DNA of 23,923 nt, from assembly GCA_029983435.1 (NCBI GenBank), contig JASBZN010000003.1, positions 1-23,923 of the forward strand. The letters are read 5' to 3'. The notes beneath the pieces were generated by a model that saw nothing but the letters and a program-made list of their open reading frames with translations, was not told where the DNA came from and searched no databases. Positions 16,261 through 23,296 of the stretch are shown here, piece after piece; the stretch's first letter is position 1, and every line of letters begins with the position of its first letter. The position numbers were made by a program, and so were the translations under genes. This DNA comes from Urinicoccus sp. (GTDB lineage: Bacteria; Bacillota; Clostridia; Tissierellales; Peptoniphilaceae).

Positions 16261-17157
16261 TTACTTTTCTTCTTTTCTTTCTTCCAAAATGACCCTTTGA
16301 TGGGCCAGACGAATATTTTCCTTGTCAAAGGCATTTTTAATAGCTACGGCAATTTCCGTACAGGCGTTGGTATAATCCCTATCTGGAACATATCCCCGAA
16401 AAACAAAAGTCATCCCATAGTCTAAAAGCTCATTGACAAAAATACCATATCCCCTTTCATGGTGAAGCAAGTCCACTGTTCCTAAGGCCTTTCTTCCCAC
16501 TTCTTCCACTCGATGAATGTCTTCCCTATAGTGAACAGCCACCTCCACTTGGGCCCCTACCAAGGGCTCATTGGATAGGTTCACAATGGTGGAGCTAATC
16601 ATGACCTTATTTGTGAGAATATAGTGGAATCCCTTATAGTTTACTAGAACCGTTTTAAAAAATCGAATTTCATGGACTTGTCAAATGACTTCTACTTCCT
16701 TAATGTAGATATAGTCTCCAACCTTAATAGGCTGCAAAAGAACTAATAAAATCCCTGAGGCAAGGTCTGACAAACTTCCTTGTAGGGCCAAACCAATAGC
16801 TATCCCTAAGGTACCGATAAAGGCCACTAAGGAACTGGTTTTAAAGCCCAGGGTCCCAGCAATCATGGTTATTAAAAAGAAATATAAAATTACCTTTAAG
16901 CCCACAATAAGAAAATGGCTCAAGCCTTCATTGACCTTGTGTCTTTTTAACGATTTATGAAGAAAATAACTAATGAGCTTAATAACATAATACCCAATAA
17001 GAAAGCTAACTAAACCAATGGCTACGGGTCTCACAAGACTTCTCCACTGAATTGATTCCCAAAAGCCAGGCTTGGTTAATTCTTCAATTTTTTCTGCTTG
17101 TTTTTCTATTTCTTCCTTATTTACTCCTGTCGTTCCTAAAAAATACGTTAGCTTCAT
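16261..17157 (-). pseudogene. mscS: Small-conductance mechanosensitive channel with an in-frame TGA
   Basis: Read through one TGA codon (16683-16681, codon 159), the frame gives 298 residues, the usual MscS length (about 286 in E. coli). The first part has the membrane region, including the pore helix (VAFIGTLGIAIGLALQGSLSDLASGILLVLLQPIKVGDYI). The part after the stop has the beta domain and C-terminal domain (QVHEIRFFKTVLV...NKVMISSTIVNLSNEPLVGAQVEVAVHYRED). The stop sits where the family has glycine ('V-x-G-x-V-x-x-I'), so a single GGA-to-TGA change explains it. Without read-through the channel would lose most of its cytoplasmic cage and would not be expected to gate normally. The ATG start has GGAGGGAGG upstream. 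It lies between the DUF4300 and PepSY lipoprotein genes. Confidence 0.85.
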
Positions 17158-17180
17158 ACCACTTACCTCCCTCCTTTGTT

Positions 17181-17987
17181 TTAATTTTTAACTATTTTTA
17201 AATCTTCTGTAAGGATAGGGTCGTGAAATCCTTCTTCCCTGTACCGGTCCCTTAGGACCTTAAATAAATCTTCTTTCTTTTTAAAAGATAAGAGATTAAA
17301 GGGCTCATTCACTGCTAATTTTTCAAAAAAGTAGTACTTGTCCCCTTCTTTCATTAAAAGACCACAGTGGCCTACAAATAAAGCTTCCTTTTCCGCCCCC
17401 TCTAGGTAAACAGAGATTAAGTGTCCTTTAGGGTTTGCATTTTTAAAGGTTTTTTTCTCCAAAGCTTCCTGGAGATTTTTTTCGTAGTCTTCCTCTTTCC
17501 ACCCCCTACTATCCACCTCATTAAAAAGACCTGAATACTTTCTTTTAGGAATATCCTTTAAAGCAGGATTTTTTTCTAAATCCTCCTGGTCAAACATCAA
17601 ATAGGTCCCAGAAAAATCCTCTTCTTTTACATCAATATAGGGACAAAAAATCTTATAGAGGGTTTCTCTGCAATTCATGTCATAAAAGTCTTCATGTATT
17701 TCCAGGTAGTTATTGTTAAAGGCATAGGGATCGTAATTTACTTCCTTTAAAGGCACAAAGGAAGGGTAGGTGGTTTCTTTATTGGTGGAGTTAAAAATTT
17801 CAATGGCCTCTTTTACCTGGTCCATATCTTTTAAACCCACATTTTTACTTAGGCGGTCTAGGAGGTCAAAGGTCTCTTGGCTCCCCAAATTCGTCACAAA
17901 TATAGAATCTTCTTCTTTTTTCGGTCCACAGGCCACAAGTCCAATTAGACAAGCCACCACAAGGACCCTCATTACGCTTCTTTTCAT
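17181..17987 (-). CDS. DUF4300-family lipoprotein
   Basis: This 268-residue secreted lipoprotein starts MKRSVMRVLVVACLIGLVACG, with lipobox LVAC and the acylated cysteine at about Cys20. The mature part (TNLGSQETFDLLDRL...NCRETLYKIF...GHCGLLMKEGDKYYFFEKLAVNEPFNL) resembles DUF4300, a family of unknown function seen in Gram-positive host-associated bacteria. The start chosen is the ATG at 17987, after GGGAGAAAAA. An earlier in-frame ATG at 18017 has no binding site and lies in a leader hairpin (18003-18035: TTTGTTA plus CCCA pairing with TGGG plus TAACAAA). It is the first gene of an operon with mscS (23 bases apart) and the PepSY lipoprotein. The domain name is from memory; function is unknown. 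Confidence 0.75.
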   Translation of the reverse strand: MKRSVMRVLVVACLIGLVACGPKKEEDSIFVTNLGSQETFDLLDRLSKNVGLKDMDQVKEAIEIFNSTNKETTYPSFVPLKEVNYDPYAFNNNYLEIHEDFYDMNCRETLYKIFCPYIDVKEEDFSGTYLMFDQEDLEKNPALKDIPKRKYSGLFNEVDSRGWKEEDYEKNLQEALEKKTFKNANPKGHLISVYLEGAEKEALFVGHCGLLMKEGDKYYFFEKLAVNEPFNLLSFKKKEDLFKVLRDRYREEGFHDPILTEDLKIVKN

Positions 17988-18053
17988 TTTTTCTCCCAAT
18001 CTTTTGTTACTGCCCATCTTTTTTTGGGTAACAAATAAAAGATGTTATTAGCT

Positions 18054-18085
18054 ATTTTACCATAAGATAAGGTAATTATTAAAAT
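18054..18085. promoter_or_regulatory. Divergent promoters overlapping an imperfect palindrome
   Basis: The near-palindrome TTACCATAAGATAAGGTAA (18057-18075) lies between the DUF4300 and DUF3783 genes. On the minus strand an extended -10 (TGG-TAAAAT, 18062-18054) overlaps its left end. On the plus strand TTACCA (18057-18062), a 17-base spacer and TAAAAT (18080-18085) could serve the DUF3783 gene. A repressor bound here could switch both directions; that is inference. Confidence 0.45.
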
Positions 18086-18100
18086 AAAGTAGGTGAAACA

Positions 18101-18631
18101 ATGTTATTAGTTTATGGTCTCAAGGAAGAAAAACTTGCTCTTTTAAAAGAGCTTTCGGAAAAATATGGCTTTTCTTTAAAGAGTGTTAAGGACGAAGATA
18201 CCTTCTACACAGTAGCTAACCTAGCTGGTTTAGAAGGTGCTGATAAGAGAAAATTTTTAAAGGAAGATTACCCAAAAGACATGGAGTTTTTACTCTTTTG
18301 TCAAATCGACCGCCAAGACCTCTATGGCTTTTTACAAGACTTAGACCAAGCTGGTTACCAATTTCCCCACAAGGCTGTCATGACAGAAACCAACCAATCT
18401 TGGCCCTTTTCCTATCTTTTAAGTCATATTGCTGAAGAACATACTTTAATGCAAGCTTACCAACGTCTAGGGAAAAAAGTTAAAGCCTCTAGCCACTTAA
18501 AAGATCCAGAAATTGAACAGATTATAAAAAAGGCAAAATCTTTATCCTCTTTAGGAGAAGACCTTACTGTTAACCATGTTTTAGCCCTTGAAAAAGAGTT
18601 GGATCAAGCCCTAGCCAATTTAGAAAATTGA
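18101..18631 (+). CDS. DUF3783-family protein
   Basis: This 176-residue soluble protein has no signal peptide or membrane helix. The first ~120 residues end in FPHKAVMTETNQSWPFSYLLSHIAEEHTLM, closely matching the 'KAvlTetN-W-l-eLl-EH' end of DUF3783, a small domain of unknown role. Residues 121-176 are a charged helical tail with no recognised motif. The ATG is preceded by AGGTGAAAC. It is divergent from the DUF4300 operon and 92 bases ahead of glsB, which has its own promoter. The domain call is by eye and the function is unknown. Confidence 0.72.
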   Translation: MLLVYGLKEEKLALLKELSEKYGFSLKSVKDEDTFYTVANLAGLEGADKRKFLKEDYPKDMEFLLFCQIDRQDLYGFLQDLDQAGYQFPHKAVMTETNQSWPFSYLLSHIAEEHTLMQAYQRLGKKVKASSHLKDPEIEQIIKKAKSLSSLGEDLTVNHVLALEKELDQALANLEN

Positions 18632-18640
18632 GCATAGGCT

Positions 18641-18665
18641 GTTTTAATTTCTTATTTCTGGGTAA
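18641..18665 (+). promoter_or_regulatory. Sigma-B-like promoter of glsB
   Basis: GTTTTA (18641-18646), a 13-base spacer and GGGTAA (18660-18665) resemble the general-stress sigma-B consensus GTTTAA-N12-14-GGGTAT. A weak sigma-A -10 (TATAAA, 18668-18673) overlaps just downstream. A 6-bp palindrome, AACTTC/GAAGTT (18676-18691), lies near the expected start of the transcript. Confidence 0.45.
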
Positions 18666-18723
18666 AATATAAAAGAACTTCCCATGAAGTTTATGGAATT
18701 ATTTATTATAAAGGAGGATTTTT

Positions 18724-18981
18724 ATGGGTATTATTAGTTGGATTATTTTTGGAGCTTTAGCTGGTTGGATTGCTAGTAAAATTACTGGTGACGATGCAAA
18801 TATGGGTGGCGGAGCCAATATCATCGTGGGGATTCTCGGATCTTTCATCGGTGGATTTATTGGTACCAATATCTTCCACTTTGGAAAAGTTACTGGATTT
18901 AACATTCAATCCTTTTTAATTGCCATTGCAGGAGCTGTTATCCTACTTTTAATTATTGGCGCTATTCGCAAAAAGAAATAA
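18724..18981 (+). CDS. GlsB/YeaQ/YmgE-family stress-response membrane protein
   Basis: This 85-residue protein has three hydrophobic helices with many glycines: GIISWIIFGALAGWIASKI, GGGANIIVGILGSFIGGFIGTNIF and IQSFLIAIAGAVILLLIIGAI, ending in RKKK. This is the compact transglycosylase-associated (GlsB/YeaQ) pattern. Members are small inner-membrane proteins linked to general stress, often near Asp23/Gls24 genes, though none is visible here. AAAGGAGG lies 8 nt before the ATG. A sigma-B-like promoter precedes it and a terminator follows, so it is a single-gene unit. Confidence 0.93.
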   Translation: MGIISWIIFGALAGWIASKITGDDANMGGGANIIVGILGSFIGGFIGTNIFHFGKVTGFNIQSFLIAIAGAVILLLIIGAIRKKK

Positions 18982-18992
18982 AACTAACTTTT

Positions 18993-19022
18993 AAAAAAGG
19001 TCCTTGGTTAAAACCAAGGACC
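18993..19022. terminator. Bidirectional intrinsic terminator after glsB
   Basis: GGTCCTTGGTT and AACCAAGGACC form a perfect 11-bp stem with a 2-base centre (18999-19022). On the plus strand it is followed by CTTTTCTTT and ends glsB. On the minus strand it is followed by TTTTTT, a better U-run, implying that a leftward transcript also ends here. Confidence 0.88.
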
Positions 19023-19183
19023 CTTTTCTTTGTATCGTCTGTTTTAATTTTTATCACATTGATTTTTACAGTCCTTCTTTCCTCCTTTTCCTCTAGTTTT
19101 GAAACATCTTTTGGTTTGTCCAAACATTCTTTTGTCAAGGGATGATGGAAAGGTATCCCAAAACTTTCCCGACTTTTGCCCCT

Positions 19184-19275
19184 TGTAGACATCCTGTCTT
19201 TAATTATTCTGATGAGAATTGTCTACAGAGGATCATTTCCTCGACTTCCTTGTGACTTCTTTGCATGTAGCAAAG
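19184..19275 (-). other. Cluster of stable hairpins in non-coding DNA, possible second structured RNA
   Basis: TGTAGACA (19184-19191) pairs perfectly with TGTCTACA (19220-19227), enclosing ATTCT/AGAAT (19206-19219) stacked against it. GAGGA/TCCTC (19228-19242) follows directly, then CTTTGC/GCAAAG (19259-19275). No credible ORF covers this stretch. It lies between the terminator of the large RNA candidate and the bidirectional terminator at 18993-19022. I found no promoter of its own, so strand and extent are uncertain. Confidence 0.35.
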
Positions 19276-19321
19276 AGAAGATTCTTTTCTCGACAGATTT
19301 TCCTTTTTAAATTTTTCCAAT

Positions 19322-19340
19322 AAAAAAAGGCCTTTTGGCC
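19322..19340 (-). terminator. Intrinsic terminator of the large structured RNA
   Basis: On the minus strand GGCC-AAAA-GGCC (19340-19329) is followed by seven T (19328-19322). It lies 10 bases past the end of the closing helix of the RNA candidate. Confidence 0.75.
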
Positions 19341-19855
19341 AATAAAAAATACCTTGTCATCCATCCAACGCGTCTATTGTAGGTTCCATTCACGACTCAC
19401 TTTCCTGCTTTATTTTTGCATTATCACTTATCATTTTCTTACAACAATGATCCTTGCAATCAGATCCTCTTAGATTTTCCTTCCTATTTTGCCTAGTCCA
19501 CTCGATAAGGGAATACTAGCGATCTTTCTCGTCGATTTTAGATCTCTTCCCGACTCGGCAAACTATCACACAATAGTACTCATCCTCGCTCTTGGCCTCT
19601 ACCAAGGAGCTTGCCGACTTTCCTGCACTTTAAATTCTATATTTAAAAATCGATTGACATCGATAGGAAGAATTAAACTTCAAATTACTTTCGTCCGTTT
19701 TTAGCCATCAATTTTATCTCTAATTTATCTTAAATAAATTGACAAACTAACATGAACCCTTTTGAACGTTTCTTCTTCGGAATGTTTTCTGATTTTGCGT
19801 TGGATGGAATTTTCAAGGTACAGCCAAAAGAATTTAATTTCTTCTTTTGGTATTT
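19322..19855 (-). ncRNA. Predicted large structured non-coding RNA, ~530 nt, class unknown
   Basis: This ~1 kb gene-free gap holds what looks like one long RNA on the minus strand. A sigma-B-like promoter (19885-19861) would start it near 19855. A 5' hairpin follows: CCAAAAGAA/TTCTTTTGG, 9 bp (19850-19824). The ends are joined by a two-part helix: TACCTTG/CAAGGTA (19350-19356 with 19814-19820) and CCATCCAACGC/GCGTTGGATGG (19361-19371 with 19797-19807). These enclose 425 nt. Inside are ATCGAT/ATCGAT (19649-19664), a three-way junction (19555-19617), GGGAA/TTCCC (19509-19551) and ATCATT/AATGAT (19430-19451). A terminator follows at 19340-19322. Its length and closed ends recall the large 'ornate' bacterial RNAs (OLE, ROOL, GOLLD), but I cannot match it to any of them, nor to tmRNA, RNase P or SRP RNA. 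Confidence 0.6.
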
Positions 19856-19860
19856 TTAAT

Positions 19861-19885
19861 ATACCCCCTTTATCTTTTCTTAAAC
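19861..19885 (-). promoter_or_regulatory. Sigma-B-consensus promoter of the large RNA
   Basis: On the minus strand GTTTAA (19885-19880), a 13-base spacer and GGGTAT (19866-19861) match the sigma-B consensus at all twelve positions, with the same spacer as at glsB. A sigma-A-like TATATT (19862-19857) overlaps but has no good -35. Confidence 0.55.
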
Positions 19886-19916
19886 ATTTATTTAAAAAAT
19901 TTTTAAAAATTTATTT

Positions 19917-19946
19917 TTGTCTTAAATATCCTAGATAGGCTATAAT
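19917..19946 (+). promoter_or_regulatory. Sigma-A promoter of pncB
   Basis: TTGTCT (19917-19922), an 18-base spacer and consensus TATAAT (19941-19946), 40 bases before the GTG start. It is divergent from the large RNA promoter, about 30 bases away. Confidence 0.7.
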
Positions 19947-19986
19947 AGAAGTAAGAAATAGTCACTATTCCACTAAGGAGGTTATT

Positions 19987-21465
19987 GTGAAACAAGTAGA
20001 ATTTTTTGATAAAAACAACTATACCCTGTTAGCCGACTTTTATGAGCTGGCTATGGGCAATGGTTATTTTGAAAACGACATGAAAGATACCATCGTCACC
20101 TTTGATATGTTTTTCCGGTCGGTACCAGACGATGGCTGCTATGCAATTTTAGCTGGTTTAGAGCAAGTTGTAGAATACTTAGAACAACTCCACTTTTCCG
20201 ATGAAGATATTGATTTTTTACGATCCAAGGAGATTTTTTCTGAGGACTTTTTAGACTATCTAAAGAACTTTGAGTTTGCCTGTGACATGTGGTCTGTTCC
20301 AGAAGGAACCCTAGTCTTTCCCCACGAACCCTTGGTCATTGTTCGAGGCCCCGTTATCCAGGCCCAACTTTTAGAAACCATGATTCTTTTAACCATTAAC
20401 CACCAATCCATGATTGCCACCAAGGCCAATCGGATTTGCTACTCGGCCCAAGACCGCCCTGTTGTAGAATTTGGTTCTCGTAGGGCCCAAGGTTATTCTG
20501 CAGCGAACTTAGGAGCCCGGGCTGCTTATATTGGGGGCTGTGCTGGAACAGCCAATACCTTGGCAGAAAAAACCTACGGTGTCCCTGCCGTTGGTACCAT
20601 GGCTCACTCCTGGGTTCAAATGTTTGAAACAGAACAAGAGGCCTTTGACGCTTTTGCCAAGACCTACCCCAACAACACCATCTTATTAGTAGATACCTAT
20701 GACGTCTTAAAACAAGGGGTCCCCAATGCCATTCGAACCTTTGACAAGTATCTAAAACCCAAGGGTATTAAAAACATGGGCATCCGGATTGACTCAGGTG
20801 ACATTGCCTATCTTTCCAAGAAAGCTCGAAAAATGCTAGATGACGCTGGCTACCCCTATGCCAAAATCATGGCCTCCAACTCCCTTGATGAGTTTGTTAT
20901 TGAAGCCCTTTTAACCCAAGGAGCCCAAATCGATTCCTTCGGCGTTGGGGAACGTCTCATTACTTCTAAAAGCGATCCCGTCTTTGGAGGGGTTTACAAG
21001 TTAACTAGCGTGGAAAGAAATGGCCACTTAGAACCCACTATTAAGATTTCTGAAAATATCTCTAAAATCACCACCCCAGGTTTTAAGAGTCTCTACCGTT
21101 TTTATGACAAGGACACCAATAAGGCTCTGGCTGACTTCATCACCCTCTACGGAGAAGAAGTGCCTCAAGGAGAAGATATTGAAATTTTCCACCCTCTCTA
21201 TACTTGGAAGCGAAGAACTTTAAGTAACTACACAATAAAACCCCTTCTCCACCAAATTTATGACAAGGGTAAGTTAGTTTATGAGCTCCCATCTCTAGAT
21301 GCTATCCGAGACCATGCTCGAAAAGAGCTTGATAGCTTATGGCCTGAAATGAAACGCTTTGACAATCCCCAAGACTACCATGTGGACTTATCCCAAAATC
21401 TATGGGATGTTCGGACCCGTCTCTTAAAGCAACATGGAAAATCTACCCTTACCAAAGAAAAATAA
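19987..21465 (+). CDS. pncB: Nicotinate phosphoribosyltransferase
   Basis: This 492-residue cytoplasmic enzyme joins nicotinate and PRPP (with ATP hydrolysis) to form nicotinate mononucleotide, the entry step of NAD salvage. Family motifs in order are LLADFYELAMGNGYF, VTFDMFFRSVP, VEFGSRRAQG, GTMAHSWVQMF with the catalytic His207, DTYDVLKQGVPNAI, GIRIDSGD, IMASNSLDE, and FGVGERLITS near the PRPP site. The start is a GTG with AAGGAGG about 7 nt upstream. The stop TAA is one base before the ATG of the phosphoesterase gene, so the two are co-transcribed and probably coupled. Confidence 0.96.
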   Translation: MKQVEFFDKNNYTLLADFYELAMGNGYFENDMKDTIVTFDMFFRSVPDDGCYAILAGLEQVVEYLEQLHFSDEDIDFLRSKEIFSEDFLDYLKNFEFACDMWSVPEGTLVFPHEPLVIVRGPVIQAQLLETMILLTINHQSMIATKANRICYSAQDRPVVEFGSRRAQGYSAANLGARAAYIGGCAGTANTLAEKTYGVPAVGTMAHSWVQMFETEQEAFDAFAKTYPNNTILLVDTYDVLKQGVPNAIRTFDKYLKPKGIKNMGIRIDSGDIAYLSKKARKMLDDAGYPYAKIMASNSLDEFVIEALLTQGAQIDSFGVGERLITSKSDPVFGGVYKLTSVERNGHLEPTIKISENISKITTPGFKSLYRFYDKDTNKALADFITLYGEEVPQGEDIEIFHPLYTWKRRTLSNYTIKPLLHQIYDKGKLVYELPSLDAIRDHARKELDSLWPEMKRFDNPQDYHVDLSQNLWDVRTRLLKQHGKSTLTKEK

Positions 21466-21466
21466 G

Positions 21467-23296
21467 ATGAAGAACGTAAAGACACAAGAAGCTTCCCTAA
21501 GTCTTTTAATTAGCTCCGACCTACACGGTTGGTATCTTCCCTGGGACTATACCAAGGATGAAGAAGACGTCCATGGTTCTTTGGCCCAACTCTCTACCCT
21601 TATTCAAGATGTTCGGAAAAGCCACGACCATGTCTTAGTTTTTGATGCTGGAGACCTGGTGCAAGGAAACGCCTCCAGCCTCTTTGCCAAAGACCCAGAC
21701 CACCCAGGAATCCTGGCCTTAAACGCCATCGGCTATAATGGCTGGGTCTTGGGAAACCATGAGTTTGATTACGGAAAAGATTTTATCCAACGGGCCCAGG
21801 AAGAATTTAAGGGGAACATCCTTCTGGCGAACCTCTTAGATAGCCAGGGAGACCCTGTCTTTCAGCCCTATAAAATATATGATATAGAAGGCATTAAAGT
21901 TGCTGTTGTGGGTCTCATTACTCCTTTGGTGGGAGAATTTAAGGAAAAAACTTCCTTTTTAAAGAATTTTTCTGTAGAGGATCCCGTCACTTGCTTAAAC
22001 CGTCTCTTTCAAGAAATGCCCCCAGTGGATGCTAAAATCGGTATCTTCCACATGGGTATTCAAAATGAAAATGCCCACCCCAATACTGGCATTCGGGATA
22101 TTGTCCAACATATCTCTTCTTCCTTTGACGTCATTGCTGGCGCTCATATGCACCAGTTGGAACCAGGTATTCTCTTAAACAAAACCTTGGTGGCAGAAGC
22201 TGGGATGTTTGGGACCCATTTGTTAAAAATTGACTTGGACTTTAAAAAAACCCCGAGCAATACCTATATTTCTCAAAGAAGATCCAGCCTTATTCCCATC
22301 TACCAAGAAGATGAAATCGTGGCTCCAAATAAGGACCTCATTGACCTTTTAAAACCCTACCACCTTCGGGCAAAAAAAACTTCCGAAGAGGTTTTAGGAC
22401 AAGTAAAAGATGAAATGGTCATAAGGAGCAAGATTCCCCACTATCCCCATATTGGAAGCTACTCCTCCCCCTTTACTGCTTGGATTGGGTCAGTCCTATT
22501 GGAAGCTTCCAATGCCGATGTGGTTTCTTTTCACTTAGACAACCCCTATCCTTCTATTTATCCAGGGGATTTTCGAAAAAAAGACATTTACAGAAACTAC
22601 CAATATGCTGGAGGAGAAATCTCCGTCTACCGAATCCAAGGCTGGCAATTGAAACGCTATATGGAATGGTCCGCCGCCTATTTTAACCGGATCCACCCAG
22701 GCGATGTGACCATCAGTATCCAGCCTAAAAGAGCCCGTCGGAAATACTCCACCTACGACTTTTTTTCTGGCATTCAATACACCATTGACTTAAACCAACC
22801 AGTGGGCCAGCGAATTGTGGAATTCACTTATGACGATGGAGAAGAAATTAAGGACCAAGACCTTTTAAATTTAGGGACCAACTCCTTTCGGATGAAGGCC
22901 CTTCTTTCTGCCAATGGCGTTTTGGCAGGAGAAAGAGTCCCTTTTCTATATTCCACCATTGACGAGGACCGTTTGGGCCCAAAAAAAGGCCGGATCCAAG
23001 ATCTTTTAAAAGAGGATATCCGGCGAAGGAAGGTCTTAACAAACAACTTCCAATCTTCTCTACATTTAATTGGTCCTGACCTGACTTCTGGGGAAGCCAA
23101 GGCAAGTTTAAAACTTTTAGAAAAAGGCTACCTTCACTTGGACTTTTTACCCACCAAGAGCATCAATATCTATGAAAGTATGCCCATAAAGGAGCAAATA
23201 GCCCTCTATCAAAAAATTGGTTTGGAGGAAAACCCCCAAGAAGATGCCCGGCGAGGAGAAATCTACCTCAAGTGCTGGAAGTTTATTGATCAATAA
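21467..23296 (+). CDS. 5'-nucleotidase / UDP-sugar hydrolase family metallophosphoesterase
   Basis: The protein has 609 residues from the ATG at 21467; an in-frame ATG at 21434 inside pncB is possible but would overlap it by 32 bases, and neither start has a strong binding site. The N-terminal metal site shows SSDLHG, FDAGDLVQG, LGNHEFDYG, IFHMGIQNEN and AGAHMHQLEPG, the two-metal phosphoesterase pattern of UshA/CpdB relatives. The C-terminal half (from about 300) is the nucleotide-binding domain, with PFTAWIGSVLLEASNADV and YQYAGGEISVYRIQGWQLKRYMEWSA. Unlike UshA it has no signal peptide, so it should be cytoplasmic. Following pncB, it may recycle or limit nucleotides such as NMN or AMP (inference). 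Its last 14 bases overlap the converging ABC gene. Confidence 0.85.
   Translation: MKNVKTQEASLSLLISSDLHGWYLPWDYTKDEEDVHGSLAQLSTLIQDVRKSHDHVLVFDAGDLVQGNASSLFAKDPDHPGILALNAIGYNGWVLGNHEFDYGKDFIQRAQEEFKGNILLANLLDSQGDPVFQPYKIYDIEGIKVAVVGLITPLVGEFKEKTSFLKNFSVEDPVTCLNRLFQEMPPVDAKIGIFHMGIQNENAHPNTGIRDIVQHISSSFDVIAGAHMHQLEPGILLNKTLVAEAGMFGTHLLKIDLDFKKTPSNTYISQRRSSLIPIYQEDEIVAPNKDLIDLLKPYHLRAKKTSEEVLGQVKDEMVIRSKIPHYPHIGSYSSPFTAWIGSVLLEASNADVVSFHLDNPYPSIYPGDFRKKDIYRNYQYAGGEISVYRIQGWQLKRYMEWSAAYFNRIHPGDVTISIQPKRARRKYSTYDFFSGIQYTIDLNQPVGQRIVEFTYDDGEEIKDQDLLNLGTNSFRMKALLSANGVLAGERVPFLYSTIDEDRLGPKKGRIQDLLKEDIRRRKVLTNNFQSSLHLIGPDLTSGEAKASLKLLEKGYLHLDFLPTKSINIYESMPIKEQIALYQKIGLEENPQEDARRGEIYLKCWKFIDQ

Noticed and set aside
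16681..16683. TGA recoded as an amino acid (Sec, Trp or Gly)
   Set aside because: TGA is the normal stop of other genes here (the RmlD-like and DUF3783 genes), no SECIS-like hairpin is evident, and the family residue is glycine; a point mutation or error is simpler.
18962..19192. Minus-strand ORF of 76 codons (MSTRGKSRES...)
   Set aside because: No ribosome binding site. It runs through a strong terminator and into the end of glsB, and its start lies within a perfect stem.
19489..19704. Plus-strand ORF of 71 codons
   Set aside because: No ribosome binding site or recognisable protein; it runs across the three-way junction of the RNA candidate.
19350..19820. Inverted repeats as terminal repeats of a MITE or small insertion sequence
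   Set aside because: The arms are bipartite with unequal internal gaps (4 and 6 bases) and no target-site duplication was seen. Promoter, nested helices and terminator fit an RNA better. A genome-wide copy count would settle it.
19322..19855. tmRNA, RNase P RNA or SRP RNA
   Set aside because: No tag-coding segment or CCA-type acceptor end, no ACAGAAA or GGUAAACCC-like conserved RNase P blocks, and no SRP core motif were found on either strand.
19824..19856. Hairpin with T-run read as a rightward terminator before pncB
   Set aside because: It fits better as the 5' stem-loop of the minus-strand RNA that starts at the sigma-B-like promoter. No rightward gene or clear promoter lies upstream, and pncB has its own promoter further on.
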